This document shows, piece after piece, positions 1 through 8,816 of a stretch of DNA of 64,000 bases. Each line of letters opens with the position of its first letter. Within the stretch, counting starts at the first letter, position 1. Origin of the DNA: Sutcliffiella horikoshii. GTDB taxonomy: Bacteria; Bacillota; Bacilli; Bacillales; Bacillaceae_I. The notes beneath the pieces were generated by a model. That model saw only the letters and a list, made by a program, of their open reading frames with translations, had not been told where the DNA came from and made no database searches. Both the position numbers and the translations under genes were made by a program. The DNA is taken from NCBI RefSeq assembly GCF_019931755.1, contig NZ_CP082918.1:786001-850000 (forward strand), in the 5' to 3' direction.

Positions 1-51
1 CATACCATTGCCATCACAAAGAATGGGCCGGTTATTTTGACAGAACAATAG
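1..51 (+). CDS. map: Methionine aminopeptidase, C-terminal end (partial)
   Basis: Sixteen codons and a TAG stop are visible, cut by the window start. They read HTIAITKNGPVILTEQ, which matches the usual end of type I methionine aminopeptidases (EHT-x-x-x-T-x-x-G-x-x-ILT), the metalloenzymes that remove the N-terminal Met from nascent proteins. The His in the first codon belongs to the conserved EHT strand close to the C-terminus. B. subtilis has such a gene (yflG) near the yfk genes that also appear in this window. The next gene starts 16 bases after the stop. The call rests on a short tail, so a different protein is possible. Confidence 0.7.
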   Translation, partial: HTIAITKNGPVILTEQ

Positions 52-67
52 AAAGAGGCGGGAAAAG

Positions 68-790
68 TTGATAAAGAAAATGAATGATCTAAACGCCTAT
101 GAATGGATAGAAAAAGATACAGTAAGTGTTGATTTGGAAAATTGGAATGGCGGCAAGGTGGGCAATCTAATCCCAAATCGTTATACCCACTATTGCAAAA
201 TCATGAATTCTACTTTTTATCGAGACCGAAGTATCCGAGATGAGACACTTCTTTGGAACCAGATTCATCCAAATGATGAGGTGAAAAACGATTTAGGAGA
301 AGGGATTACCTTGAAGGAGCTCGCTGAAAAATATGACATCCCTTATGACAAAAAGATCAGCAGTATATCAATTGAAAGAAAGCTCGGCGGCTGTCCAAGA
401 TATTTGATCTATCCTGATGAAGGTCGTATCAATCTGGATGTACTCAAGGAAATGACCAAGGTACTGGCACCCTTCACAAAAGAAAAAACATGCTACTTCT
501 TCTATAATATCCTTAAACTAATAGGCAGGATTCCCAATCACGAAATAGAAAACGGGCATTTATATACAGGCGAACTCATCGATATATTCAATATATACAA
601 CAAGGGGGACATGGACGGATTGGCATCGCCCACATATTGGTGGCCTGAAGACCGAAGCTGGTGCATGTTCACCGACTATGACCTTGATTTCACGATTTTC
701 GGGGGAAGTAATCAGATGCTCGATGCACTAATTTCAAACAAGAAACTAGAATGTATCGAAGTAGATTTGGACACACGAGTTGATGATTAA
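68..790 (+). CDS. Hypothetical protein, 240 aa
   Basis: I do not recognise this protein. It has no signal peptide or membrane segment and is rich in Asp, Glu, Trp and Tyr. The C-terminal part contains WWPEDRSWCMFTDYDLDFT, an aromatic/acidic block of the kind seen in small Bacillus proteins of the immunity or SMI1-like type, but I cannot assign a family. A TTG start at 68 is favoured because AGAGGCGGG lies 5-7 bases upstream; an in-frame ATG at 80 is the alternative. It follows the methionine aminopeptidase tail closely, so it may be co-transcribed, and it ends just before a clear terminator. Confidence 0.6.
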   Translation: MIKKMNDLNAYEWIEKDTVSVDLENWNGGKVGNLIPNRYTHYCKIMNSTFYRDRSIRDETLLWNQIHPNDEVKNDLGEGITLKELAEKYDIPYDKKISSISIERKLGGCPRYLIYPDEGRINLDVLKEMTKVLAPFTKEKTCYFFYNILKLIGRIPNHEIENGHLYTGELIDIFNIYNKGDMDGLASPTYWWPEDRSWCMFTDYDLDFTIFGGSNQMLDALISNKKLECIEVDLDTRVDD

Positions 791-800
791 TAATCAATAG

Positions 801-826
801 AAACCACTCTCCCCGAGTGGTTTTTT
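801..826 (+). terminator. Rho-independent terminator
   Basis: AACCACTC and GAGTGGTT form an 8-bp stem with a TCCCC loop, followed by TTTTTT. It closes the short transcript containing the hypothetical gene and isolates it from the amino-sugar operon promoter. Confidence 0.85.
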
Positions 827-834
827 AGAACCAT

Positions 835-855
835 TTTTGAAATTAAGTTTCAAAA
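835..855. promoter_or_regulatory. Candidate operator palindrome upstream of the MurNAc operon
   Basis: TTTTGAAA and TTTCAAAA are perfect 8-bp inverted arms around a 5-base AT-rich centre. The site ends 13 bases before the -35 hexamer of the only good promoter of the operon that contains murR. MurR is an RpiR-family regulator and such regulators bind palindromes near their own operons, so this is the natural candidate MurR site. That is inference; AT-rich palindromes also occur by chance. Confidence 0.45.
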
Positions 856-868
856 TTAAAAATAATCG

Positions 869-897
869 TTGACACTAAATGTCAGAAAATTTATACT
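869..897 (+). promoter_or_regulatory. Sigma-A promoter of the amino-sugar salvage operon
   Basis: TTGACA (869-874), a 17-base spacer and TATACT (892-897) match the vegetative consensus almost perfectly. Transcription should start near 904, giving a leader of about 24 bases before the kinase ATG at 928, whose Shine-Dalgarno is AGGGGAAAG. Confidence 0.85.
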
Positions 898-927
898 TAT
901 CTTATTAAAAGTGTTAGGGGAAAGACA

Positions 928-1923
928 ATGATCATAGGCATTGATGGGGGAGGCACCAAGACTACCGGAGTGGCTGTAGACAAGGATGGAAACATCCTTG
1001 CATTTAAAACGGTAGGTCCTTCTAACCCGAATAGTTCGTCCGAAGAAACAGTTCGTCATGAAATCAATGAGTTGTTTTCTATTTTAACAAAAGGGAAAGC
1101 GCTTACAGAAAAAGATGTTGTTTTTGCAGGAATATCAGGTGTCGAAAGTGGCGGAAAAAAAGAGTGGTTCATCAAGTTGTTGAGAGAGTTCACAGGTCCG
1201 CTTGCCACTATTTTCGTAGATAACGATGCTGTGACAGCACTTTATTCGGAAACTAAAGGCCAACCAGGAATTGTATGTATCAGCGGAACGGGTTCTATCG
1301 TTTATGGTATCAATGACAGCCAAAAACGTGACCGTGTCGGTGGCTGGGGTTTCCTGATTGGCGATGAGTATAGTGGATTTGCAGTAGGGAAAAAAGCGTT
1401 GGAACATATTTTTTCTGAATTGGATCATGGTGAGTTACCTGGCGAAATGGCAAATCGAATTCTACGCCAATTTTACGTGGAAACTGTCCCTGAATTAATC
1501 CCCGTTATGTATGAGATGGGGAAAAGCCGGGACCGAGTGGCGTCCATTGCTAAAATTGTGATTGAGCTTTCTGATAAAGGTGATGAAAGAGCCATCAAAT
1601 TCCTACATGAAGCAGCAGACTCCATGTTAAAAGACATTACTTTACTATTTAAAAAGTTATATGAGCGCGAAGGCGACCACAAACAAATACCTATTGTGTT
1701 AACAGGCGGAATCAATCAGCATGCCAAAGAGATCATAACTTATTTGCAAGAAAAAGGGTTGAAAGAGCGTTCGCCGTTTTCTTTCAAGCTGGCAGCCCAA
1801 CATCCTGTGGCAGGTGCTATCTATGCTGCGCATAAGGAAATAGGGAAAAACATCACTCCTTCGTTTGTGAAAAGGTTGGAAGAAGAGTTAACAACATGGG
1901 TGAAAACGGATGTAAAAGGATGA
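928..1923 (+). CDS. BadF/BadG-type N-acetylhexosamine kinase (MurK/NagK-like)
   Basis: A 331-aa sugar kinase of the ASKHA fold. The phosphate-1 motif GIDGGGTKT is at residues 4-12, the phosphate-2 motif CISGTGSIVYG near 117-127, and the adenosine motif VLTGGINQHA near 258. The family phosphorylates GlcNAc and related sugars; MurK of Clostridium acetobutylicum acts on both MurNAc and GlcNAc at O-6. As first gene of an operon with murQ and an ABC importer rather than a PTS permease, it would supply the 6-phosphate that MurQ needs. The start is ATG with AGGGGAAAG upstream, right behind the promoter. murR follows after 6 bases. The family is certain; the MurNAc specificity is inferred from context. 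Confidence 0.85.
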   Translation: MIIGIDGGGTKTTGVAVDKDGNILAFKTVGPSNPNSSSEETVRHEINELFSILTKGKALTEKDVVFAGISGVESGGKKEWFIKLLREFTGPLATIFVDNDAVTALYSETKGQPGIVCISGTGSIVYGINDSQKRDRVGGWGFLIGDEYSGFAVGKKALEHIFSELDHGELPGEMANRILRQFYVETVPELIPVMYEMGKSRDRVASIAKIVIELSDKGDERAIKFLHEAADSMLKDITLLFKKLYEREGDHKQIPIVLTGGINQHAKEIITYLQEKGLKERSPFSFKLAAQHPVAGAIYAAHKEIGKNITPSFVKRLEEELTTWVKTDVKG

Positions 1924-1929
1924 TAGAAA

Positions 1930-2781
1930 ATGAATGGTGGACTATTACGATTACGTGAAGCATTATCAACGATCAATCCGGCGGAGAGGAATGCCGCTAC
2001 TTTTATACTTGAGCACCCAGAGGAAGTTTGCACATTATCAGTAAAAGAATTAGCTGATAAAAGCAATTCCAGTCAAGCTGCTATCATCAGGCTTTGCAAG
2101 AAAATTGGCTTAGATGGATACAAGGAGCTGAAGCTGCGAATCGCAGGAGATGTTACAAGCATCTCGTCCAACACCCAAGAAGCATATCATGAGTTTAAAT
2201 ATAATGCCGATATTCCGACATTTATGAAGACCATTACTGAAAACAATATCAAGTCATTACGCGACACATTGGAATTACTTGATAAAGAGGAAGTAAGTCA
2301 AGCAGTTGAGTTGCTGCATAAAGCAAATAGGATAGACTTCTACGGGGTGGCAGCATCACAACTCATCGCGCAGGATGCTCAGCAGAAATTCATGCGGATT
2401 AACAAACTTTGCACCGCATATAGCGATTCCCATCTTCAACTGACTTCTGCTACAACAATGACCAAGGGTGATGTAGCGGTTGGGATATCTTATTCAGGAG
2501 AAACAACACAGACAATTGAAGCGATAAGGGAAGCAAAAAAGGCAGGAGCTATAACAATCGCGATTACGAAATACGGAAATAATACGTTGAAGGAGCTTTC
2601 CGATATTTCTTTATCCATCTCTTCTATGGAATCTTCTATCAGAAGTGCGGCAACTTCTTCTAGAATCTCGCAATTAAATGTAATAGACATATTATTCACA
2701 GCAGTTGCAGCAATTGACTTTGAACAATCAGTCGAATATTTGAAAAAATCCAGAGAGACAATCAATAAGACATACAGATAA
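1930..2781 (+). CDS. murR: RpiR-family transcriptional regulator, MurR-like
   Basis: A 283-aa RpiR-type regulator. Residues 1-77 form the N-terminal HTH_6 domain, with a recognition region around LADKSNSSQAAIIRLCKKIG. A SIS sugar-phosphate binding domain covers about 115-260, including the phosphate-binding stretch GISYSGETTQTIEAI. In E. coli and B. subtilis MurR senses MurNAc-6-phosphate, the MurQ substrate. Here it lies between the kinase that would make that ligand and murQ. The start is 6 bases after the kinase stop, with AAAAGGATGAT as ribosome site inside the kinase end. It probably controls the whole operon; a candidate operator lies at 835-855. Confidence 0.87.
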   Translation: MNGGLLRLREALSTINPAERNAATFILEHPEEVCTLSVKELADKSNSSQAAIIRLCKKIGLDGYKELKLRIAGDVTSISSNTQEAYHEFKYNADIPTFMKTITENNIKSLRDTLELLDKEEVSQAVELLHKANRIDFYGVAASQLIAQDAQQKFMRINKLCTAYSDSHLQLTSATTMTKGDVAVGISYSGETTQTIEAIREAKKAGAITIAITKYGNNTLKELSDISLSISSMESSIRSAATSSRISQLNVIDILFTAVAAIDFEQSVEYLKKSRETINKTYR

Positions 2782-2812
2782 TTAAGAGTTACAAAAAAAG
2801 GTGATGGTGATG

Positions 2813-3724
2813 ATGGGATTAGAAAATTTACAAGATTTAGTGACGGAGCAGCAGAATTCAAAAACATTAAAGATTGACCGTAAATCTACCGAAGAAATCC
2901 TCGAAATCATCAATGAGGAAGATCAAACGGTACCCATACATATAAAAAGAGAGATACCAAGCATTACTAAAGTGGTTGATCAAGTGGTGAAGTCTTTTGA
3001 GATGGGTGGACGCCTCTTCTATGTTGGCGCAGGAACGTCCGGCAGAATTGGAATCCTGGATGCCTCCGAGTGCCCTCCTACTTTTGGAACTCCGTCAGAA
3101 ATGGTGAAGGCGGTTATCGCTGGTGGGGAAACGGCCATTTTTAAAGCGGTGGAGGGTGCGGAAGATAGTGAAGAACTTGGAGCATCCGACATGCACAGCA
3201 ATGGGGTGAGGCTTCATGATGTTGTTATTGGGATCACGGCGAGTGGGAGAGCTCCTTATGTGATTGGTGCTCTTAAGGAAGCGAAGAAGCTTGGAGCAAG
3301 CACTGTTTCCTTCACCTGCACAAAGGATTCCGCCCTTAATAAAGTAGCAGATTATAAGATTAATATAGAGGTAGGTCCAGAAGTTATTACTGGATCCACA
3401 AGAATGAAAGCTGGTACCACACAAAAGCTGGTTCTGAATATGATTACAACCACTTCAATGGTGAAACTAGGAAAAGTTTATAACAACTTGATGGTGGATG
3501 TTCAACCATTAAATAAAAAACTGGTAGACCGTGCAAAAAGGATTATCCAAAATGTAACGGGCTGCTCGTTTGAAGAAGCCAGTGAGCTCTTTGACCAATC
3601 AGAGGGTAATCCGAAAATTGCCATTATCATTTTCACCTGCCAAGTCAATAAAGACAAGGCGGCAGAGTTATTAAGTGACGCAAATGGATTCGTTTATAAG
3701 GCTATAAAGGCTTATAATAAATAA
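2813..3724 (+). CDS. murQ: N-acetylmuramic acid 6-phosphate etherase
   Basis: MurQ cleaves the lactyl ether of MurNAc-6-P to give GlcNAc-6-P and D-lactate in the cytoplasm. The SIS fold signature is complete: GAGTSGRIGILDASECPP includes the catalytic Glu (about residue 86, equivalent to E. coli Glu83), and ITGSTRMKAGTTQK is the family tag. A C-terminal helical segment (FEEASELFDQSEGNPKIAI) is also present. The length of 303 aa is normal. The reading frame opens at GTG 2801 with several starts in a row; ATG 2813 is chosen because AAAGGTGAT at 2797-2805 then sits at proper distance and the protein begins MGLENLQDLVTEQ like its relatives. Confidence 0.95.
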   Translation: MGLENLQDLVTEQQNSKTLKIDRKSTEEILEIINEEDQTVPIHIKREIPSITKVVDQVVKSFEMGGRLFYVGAGTSGRIGILDASECPPTFGTPSEMVKAVIAGGETAIFKAVEGAEDSEELGASDMHSNGVRLHDVVIGITASGRAPYVIGALKEAKKLGASTVSFTCTKDSALNKVADYKINIEVGPEVITGSTRMKAGTTQKLVLNMITTTSMVKLGKVYNNLMVDVQPLNKKLVDRAKRIIQNVTGCSFEEASELFDQSEGNPKIAIIIFTCQVNKDKAAELLSDANGFVYKAIKAYNK

Positions 3725-3747
3725 TAATTTTCAAGGGGGAATTGGTG

Positions 3748-5070
3748 TTGAAAAGGGGTTTAAGTTTAATGATGGTCATGTTGCTTGTAGCTGCCGTGGT
3801 TCTTGGTTGCTCCAACAATTCATCGACATCATCCGATGGAAAAGACGTTGTAACAGTTTGGACATATCCTGTTCATGGTGAATATGAAGCAGAACTAGAA
3901 GAGTTGATTGCTTCATTCGAAAAAGAAAATGAAGACATTAAAGTAGAATATGAAGTACTAAGTTGGGCGGAGGGTCCACAGAAGTTTGATATTGCCTTGA
4001 ACTCTGGAAATCCACCAGATGTTTATTTTGGAAAACCACAAGGTAAATATGTGGATTCCGGTTTGATTGTAAACCTTAATGACAAGTTAAATGTTTCTCA
4101 AGATGATTATAATGAAGTTGCCTTAGACTATATGAAAATTGAAGATAATCTATATGGATTACCAATTTACATGTTCTTACATGTATGGGGTGGAAACAAA
4201 CAAATGCTAGAAGCTGCTGGCGTTGACTACGAAAAGATCCAACAAGAAGGCTGGACTTGGGATGAGTTTGAAGAACTAGCATCTAAAGGTGTTGGCAAGA
4301 AAGACTCTGGTGAAGATACTTACGGATTTGTATTCCAAGGAAACAACGAAGAACTTCTTGTTCATTTAGCGATGAACAATGGTCTTCCAAGCCGCTATAC
4401 TGCGGATGGAACGACTTGGAATGACGATAAAATTTTAGACACAATGAAATATATCTCGAACTTGGTTGATTCTGGTATCATGCCAAAAGAAACGGCTGCA
4501 GTTGATCCAGCAAAACGTATGGAATTGTTCTATAACCACCAAGCAATGTTCTTTGGGCGCGCTATTCCTTATTTTGACCCAGTAGTAGAAGCTCACAATG
4601 AAGAAATCAAAGCAGGTAAAATTGAAGGAGAGGAAGTAGATTTCGTTCTATTGCCAATCCCTCATAACGAAGGGGAAGAGCAAGTATCATTCGGTGGATC
4701 TGAAGGATACATGTTATTCACTCAAAAGAATGCAAAAGAAGAACACTTAAATAACAGCGTTAAAGTATTAGAGCACCTGACAAGTGCAGAGGCTGGTAAA
4801 GCTGCAGCAGCATTAGCATTGCCACAAGTCCATAAAGATGCTGAAGGCAAGTTTGAAATGCCATTAGCGCCTTATAATGAAACGGCTGCGGAAGTTCTGG
4901 CTTCTAAAGTTTTACCACCAGCTAACGCAAGTGCTGAAATGGCGGCAAAAGATGATCGCTTCCGTACAGAAGTTGTCATCCCAACATTCCAAGGTCTTCT
5001 GAGCGGGGAATTGACACCTGAAGAGGCGTTAGAAACGTTTAAGACCAAGGGCGAGGAAATCTTTAAGTAA
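3748..5070 (+). CDS. Sugar ABC transporter substrate-binding lipoprotein
   Basis: A cluster B (MalE/UgpB-like) extracellular solute-binding protein of about 440 aa. A lipoprotein signal peptide is followed by the lipobox VVLG-C (Cys about residue 21), so it is anchored outside the membrane. It should capture the operon's substrate, probably MurNAc/GlcNAc oligosaccharides released during wall turnover, and pass it to the two permeases downstream. TTG 3748 is favoured over TTG 3742 and GTG 3745 because AAGGGGGA (3733-3740) is 7 bases away. A hairpin follows the gene, which commonly lets the binding protein be made in excess over the permeases. Confidence 0.88.
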   Translation: MKRGLSLMMVMLLVAAVVLGCSNNSSTSSDGKDVVTVWTYPVHGEYEAELEELIASFEKENEDIKVEYEVLSWAEGPQKFDIALNSGNPPDVYFGKPQGKYVDSGLIVNLNDKLNVSQDDYNEVALDYMKIEDNLYGLPIYMFLHVWGGNKQMLEAAGVDYEKIQQEGWTWDEFEELASKGVGKKDSGEDTYGFVFQGNNEELLVHLAMNNGLPSRYTADGTTWNDDKILDTMKYISNLVDSGIMPKETAAVDPAKRMELFYNHQAMFFGRAIPYFDPVVEAHNEEIKAGKIEGEEVDFVLLPIPHNEGEEQVSFGGSEGYMLFTQKNAKEEHLNNSVKVLEHLTSAEAGKAAAALALPQVHKDAEGKFEMPLAPYNETAAEVLASKVLPPANASAEMAAKDDRFRTEVVIPTFQGLLSGELTPEEALETFKTKGEEIFK

Positions 5071-5079
5071 GGTAGAAGG

Positions 5080-5116
5080 AAAAGAGGAGGGGGTAACGCT
5101 CTTCCTCTTTTATTTT
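5080..5116 (+). terminator. Partial terminator/attenuator inside the operon
   Basis: AAAAGAGGA (5080-5088) pairs with TCCTCTTTT (5103-5111) and the stem extends inward with GC and GU pairs around a GTAACG loop; ATTTT follows. It lies between the binding protein and the first permease, where partial termination or 3' protection would set their ratio. Confidence 0.65.
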
Positions 5117-5131
5117 CAAGGAGGTGTAGAC

Positions 5132-6052
5132 ATGTCAGCGAAACCGGCAGCAGCCGCAACTACCAACAAATTTAATTTCTCCCAGTTTATAAAAGATTAT
5201 GGATGGTGTTATGCCTTCATAGCTGTTCCTATCATCCTCTTTCTAATGTTTACACTATTTCCAGTAGGTTACGCCTTTATTATGAGTTTTCAAAACTATC
5301 ATGTGTTAGGTTCCACATGGGTAGGGTTGGAAAACTATCAAACAATGGTGAACGATGATATCTTTTGGAAAGCTATGTGGAATACATTCATTTTCACAGT
5401 GGGTACAGTACCTGTAAATGTTGCCATCACTCTATTTTTGGCGGTATTGATTTTTCCGCGTGCCAAAAAGGCTCAAACTTTCTTCAAAGCATCGTTATAT
5501 CTTCCGACGGTAGCTTCTGGGGTAACGATCGCATTAGTATGGTTCTGGATTTATGATCCAACCTCTGCGGGACTTTTTAATATGTTCCTAGGACTTTTTG
5601 GTATCGATAACATCATGTGGCTCGGGCAGAGTAGTACAGCATTATTTTCTATCATGCTAATGTCTTATCTGACAGGACATGGCGCCGGTATTATTCTTTA
5701 CCTCGCAGCACTTGGAGGGATTCCGAAATCTCTTTATGAGGCAGCAGATATCGATCATGCGTCTGAGTGGTCGAAATTCAGAAATATCACTTGGCCATTA
5801 TTGAAGCCTACCACTTTGTATCTTTTAGTAACAGGTATCATTATGAGTTTCCAAGTGTTCATGAGTATCTATCTTATGACTCAAGGTGGTCCAAACTTTG
5901 CGACTACCACCATTGCCTATTTAATTTATACACACGCATTTGAATATTATAAATTCGGTTTGGCGGCGGCAGAATCATTTGTGCTTGGAGCAGTAATTAT
6001 TTTGGCTTCTGTCATACAATTCAAAGTGATGTCATCTGATGTGGAATTTTAG
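5132..6052 (+). CDS. Sugar ABC transporter permease (MalF/UgpA type)
   Basis: A 306-aa inner-membrane permease with six predicted helices starting near residue 25. The cytoplasmic EAA loop reads EAADIDHASEWSKFRNITWP, the contact point for the ATPase. It is the first of the two permeases of a carbohydrate uptake (CUT1) importer. The start ATG follows a perfect AAGGAGGTG. It ends 18 bases before the second permease and is transcribed with it. Confidence 0.9.
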   Translation: MSAKPAAAATTNKFNFSQFIKDYGWCYAFIAVPIILFLMFTLFPVGYAFIMSFQNYHVLGSTWVGLENYQTMVNDDIFWKAMWNTFIFTVGTVPVNVAITLFLAVLIFPRAKKAQTFFKASLYLPTVASGVTIALVWFWIYDPTSAGLFNMFLGLFGIDNIMWLGQSSTALFSIMLMSYLTGHGAGIILYLAALGGIPKSLYEAADIDHASEWSKFRNITWPLLKPTTLYLLVTGIIMSFQVFMSIYLMTQGGPNFATTTIAYLIYTHAFEYYKFGLAAAESFVLGAVIILASVIQFKVMSSDVEF

Positions 6053-6070
6053 GAAAGGAGGAAACATCTT

Positions 6071-6964
6071 TTGGAAACGACAACGGTAAGCAATCAAAAT
6101 TATGCAGAAATAGCCTTGAAAAAAGAAAAAGCAAGAAATCGCAAAAAGAAGATTTATAGTGTGATCAGTTACAGCATTCTGATTTTATGGGTAATTATCA
6201 CCATCATCCCTCTATATTGGATGTTAATTTCCTCTTTCCGGGATACCACTGTCAGTGTCTCATTCAAACCTGAATGGTTCCCTTCCGAAGTGACACTTGC
6301 GACATATATTCGATTTTTGACAGAAACCGATGCACTACGTTGGTTATTTAATAGTATTTTCGTATCATCCGTCTTAACGTTATCAAATGTAATTTTCTCT
6401 TCTCTAGCAGGGTACGCATTTGCGAAACTACGATTCCCTGGAAGAAACACTATTTTCTGGTTACTGCTTGGTACGATGATGATACCAGCGCAGGTAACAT
6501 TAATTCCGGTCTACATCATGATCGTAAACGTATTCGGGTTAGTAGATACATATTTAGCCATTATGCTCCCGATGTTTACAGTAGTGGGCAACATCTTCTT
6601 GATGAAACAGTATATGTCTACACTTCCCACCACTCTCATTCAAGCTGCCCGTATTGACGGGTGCAGTGAGATTGGCATATTCAGAAAGATTATATTACCG
6701 ATATCTAAGCCCGGTGTGGCGGTGTTAGCAATTTTCACGTTTGTGTCTACCTGGAATGAATTCTTTTGGCCGTTCCTTGTTACGCAATCCAGTTCCATGA
6801 GAACGATACAAGTTGGATTGGCTAGCTTTAAATTCCAAGATGCAACAGACTATGGAGCAATGATGGCAGGATCCATGCTTGCTGCATTGCCAATGTTCAT
6901 ATTGTTCTTTGCATTACAGCGTTACTTCTTACAAGGAATTACAATAGGTGCAGTGAAAGGATAG
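6071..6964 (+). CDS. Sugar ABC transporter permease (MalG/UgpE type)
   Basis: A 297-aa CUT1 permease with six predicted helices after a basic N-terminus (KKEKARNRKKKI). The EAA loop is QAARIDGCSEIGIFRKIILP, followed by the family C-terminus QRYFLQGITIGAVKG. It pairs with the preceding permease to form the channel. The start is TTG 6071 behind AAAGGAGG, and the stop overlaps the ribosome site of the ATPase gene. Confidence 0.9.
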   Translation: METTTVSNQNYAEIALKKEKARNRKKKIYSVISYSILILWVIITIIPLYWMLISSFRDTTVSVSFKPEWFPSEVTLATYIRFLTETDALRWLFNSIFVSSVLTLSNVIFSSLAGYAFAKLRFPGRNTIFWLLLGTMMIPAQVTLIPVYIMIVNVFGLVDTYLAIMLPMFTVVGNIFLMKQYMSTLPTTLIQAARIDGCSEIGIFRKIILPISKPGVAVLAIFTFVSTWNEFFWPFLVTQSSSMRTIQVGLASFKFQDATDYGAMMAGSMLAALPMFILFFALQRYFLQGITIGAVKG

Positions 6965-6973
6965 GTGGAAGAA

Positions 6974-8083
6974 ATGGCAAGTATCATTATGGAAAACATC
7001 ACAAAAACCTTCGTGGACGAAAAGCGTGGCGGAACCTTCACTGCTGTAAATGATGCCAGCTTTGAGATAAAAGATAAAGAATTTCTTGTATTTGTAGGAC
7101 CATCCGGATGTGGAAAGACGACTTCCCTCCGCATGATCGCAGGACTTGAAAGACAAACTTCAGGAAACATTTACATTGGAGATAAAGTAGTAAACAATAT
7201 GCACCCAAAAGATAGAGATATCGCGATGGTGTTCCAGGATTATGCGCTATACCCGCATATGACGATTGAACAGAACCTTGAATTTGGATTAAAGAATATG
7301 AAGGTGTCCAAAGAAGAAATTAAAAAGAAAGTTCAATATGCTTCCAGAATCCTTGGGCTTGATGAGATGCTTGATAGAAAACCAAAAGAATTGAGTGGGG
7401 GACAACGCCAGCGTGTTGCCGTTGGAAGGGCGATTGTCCGTGATCCGAAAGTGTTCCTTTTTGACGAACCTTTATCCAATTTGGATGCCAAGTTACGCGT
7501 GCAAATGCGTATCGAGTTAGCAGAATTGCATCAGAGATTAGGGGCAACAATTGTATATGTTACACATGATCAGGTGGAAGCAATGACACTTGGAGAACGA
7601 ATTGTGGTCATGAATAAAGGTGAAGTACAACAGATAGCTTCACCGAGAGAATTATACCGAAACCCTGCAAACATGTTTGTTGCGGGATTCATCGGTTCAC
7701 CGCCAATGAACTTTTTCGATGCAGTTCTTGAAACGGCCTCTACATTAAGAATCGGTGATATTTCCTTCACTATTCCAGAAGGACTTGTTAAACAATATTC
7801 AGATTATGTTGGCAAAAAAGTTATCTTGGGTTTACGACCGGAAGATATTTATGACGAAGAGTTTGCGTTCACCGTTCCAACCAATAATAAAACGGCCATC
7901 AAGGTAAAGGCGATGGAACATTTAGGTGGAGAGAACCTTGTGTATTTCTCGATTGGCGATCGAATGATTACGGCGAAAGTACATGGTGAGAGTTTTGTCC
8001 GTCCTGGGGAAGCGAAAAACTATGTATTCAACCTGGATAAAATGCATCTGTTTAATCCTGCAACAGAGAAAAGAATATTTTAA
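6974..8083 (+). CDS. Sugar ABC transporter ATPase (MsmX/UgpC type)
   Basis: A 369-aa CUT1 ATPase. Walker A is GPSGCGKTTS, the signature LSGGQRQRVAVGRA, Walker B VFLFDEPLSNLDAK, and the switch His is in VTHDQVEAM. The C-terminal regulatory OB/TOBE domain covers about 240-365. B. subtilis importers of this class borrow the shared ATPase MsmX; this operon has its own copy. ATG 6974 is preferred over GTG 6965 because AGGTGG directly precedes it and the protein then starts MASIIMENITKTF. Confidence 0.92.
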   Translation: MASIIMENITKTFVDEKRGGTFTAVNDASFEIKDKEFLVFVGPSGCGKTTSLRMIAGLERQTSGNIYIGDKVVNNMHPKDRDIAMVFQDYALYPHMTIEQNLEFGLKNMKVSKEEIKKKVQYASRILGLDEMLDRKPKELSGGQRQRVAVGRAIVRDPKVFLFDEPLSNLDAKLRVQMRIELAELHQRLGATIVYVTHDQVEAMTLGERIVVMNKGEVQQIASPRELYRNPANMFVAGFIGSPPMNFFDAVLETASTLRIGDISFTIPEGLVKQYSDYVGKKVILGLRPEDIYDEEFAFTVPTNNKTAIKVKAMEHLGGENLVYFSIGDRMITAKVHGESFVRPGEAKNYVFNLDKMHLFNPATEKRIF

Positions 8084-8132
8084 TAGACATTAGCGAATAC
8101 AACCAAGAAAAGATTTTAAAGGAGAGAGTGTA

Positions 8133-8807
8133 ATGGATGGATTAACACAAATTATAAGAGTCACAGGGAGAGAGTATTACAAACATATAGTTTCTATGGT
8201 CATGATCAGCCTTATAATGGTGACGGTACTTAGTCCATCCTTCTTTCTTATTAAACTGCCATTTTCTATTGTATACGTCATGATTGTAATGGGGCCTTTA
8301 CTTGTTGGGGCCGCGTGGGCGGTTCAGCAGTTATTGCTTGATAGAAGCACATCTGTGATTAAAAGTTTCTTTCAGGGGGTAAAACGATATTTTCTTCCAA
8401 GTATCGGATACAGCTTATTTTTATCCTTTTTTGTCATCATCATTGCTGCTTCTTGGTGGCATTATAATCAAGTGGGTGGAACGTTTGCCTTTGCATTAGC
8501 ATGCTTTCAGACGTATTTCTGCGGAATGGTTTTCTTAAGTCAGATTTATACCGTTCCTTTATTGGTGAAATTTGAGTATTCATTAAAGGATAGTATCTTC
8601 ACCAGTGTAAAACTTTTGGTGAAAAATCCGTTGTATACCATTCTATCGTTCTTCCAAATCTTATCGGTCTTTGCTTTATTGTTATTAACTGTCGTGGGCC
8701 TTTTCATTATTTTCCCTGCCCTTGCGACACTTTTCAATAATATTGTGACTAGTACCGTCATTGCTACAGAAGAAAACATCGATAGTTGGGAAACGGCAAA
8801 TATTTAG
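8133..8807 (+). CDS. DUF624 (YesV-like) membrane protein
   Basis: A 224-aa integral membrane protein with about five hydrophobic helices. Length and layout match the DUF624/YesL-YesV family, whose members are nearly always embedded in sugar ABC transporter operons of Bacillus and relatives. The biochemical role is unknown; a helper of transporter assembly or function has been suggested by context only. It starts at ATG behind AAAGGAGAGAG, 49 bases after the ATPase, and ends 9 bases before namZ. Confidence 0.8.
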   Translation: MDGLTQIIRVTGREYYKHIVSMVMISLIMVTVLSPSFFLIKLPFSIVYVMIVMGPLLVGAAWAVQQLLLDRSTSVIKSFFQGVKRYFLPSIGYSLFLSFFVIIIAASWWHYNQVGGTFAFALACFQTYFCGMVFLSQIYTVPLLVKFEYSLKDSIFTSVKLLVKNPLYTILSFFQILSVFALLLLTVVGLFIIFPALATLFNNIVTSTVIATEENIDSWETANI

Positions 8808-8816
8808 GAGGGAAAC

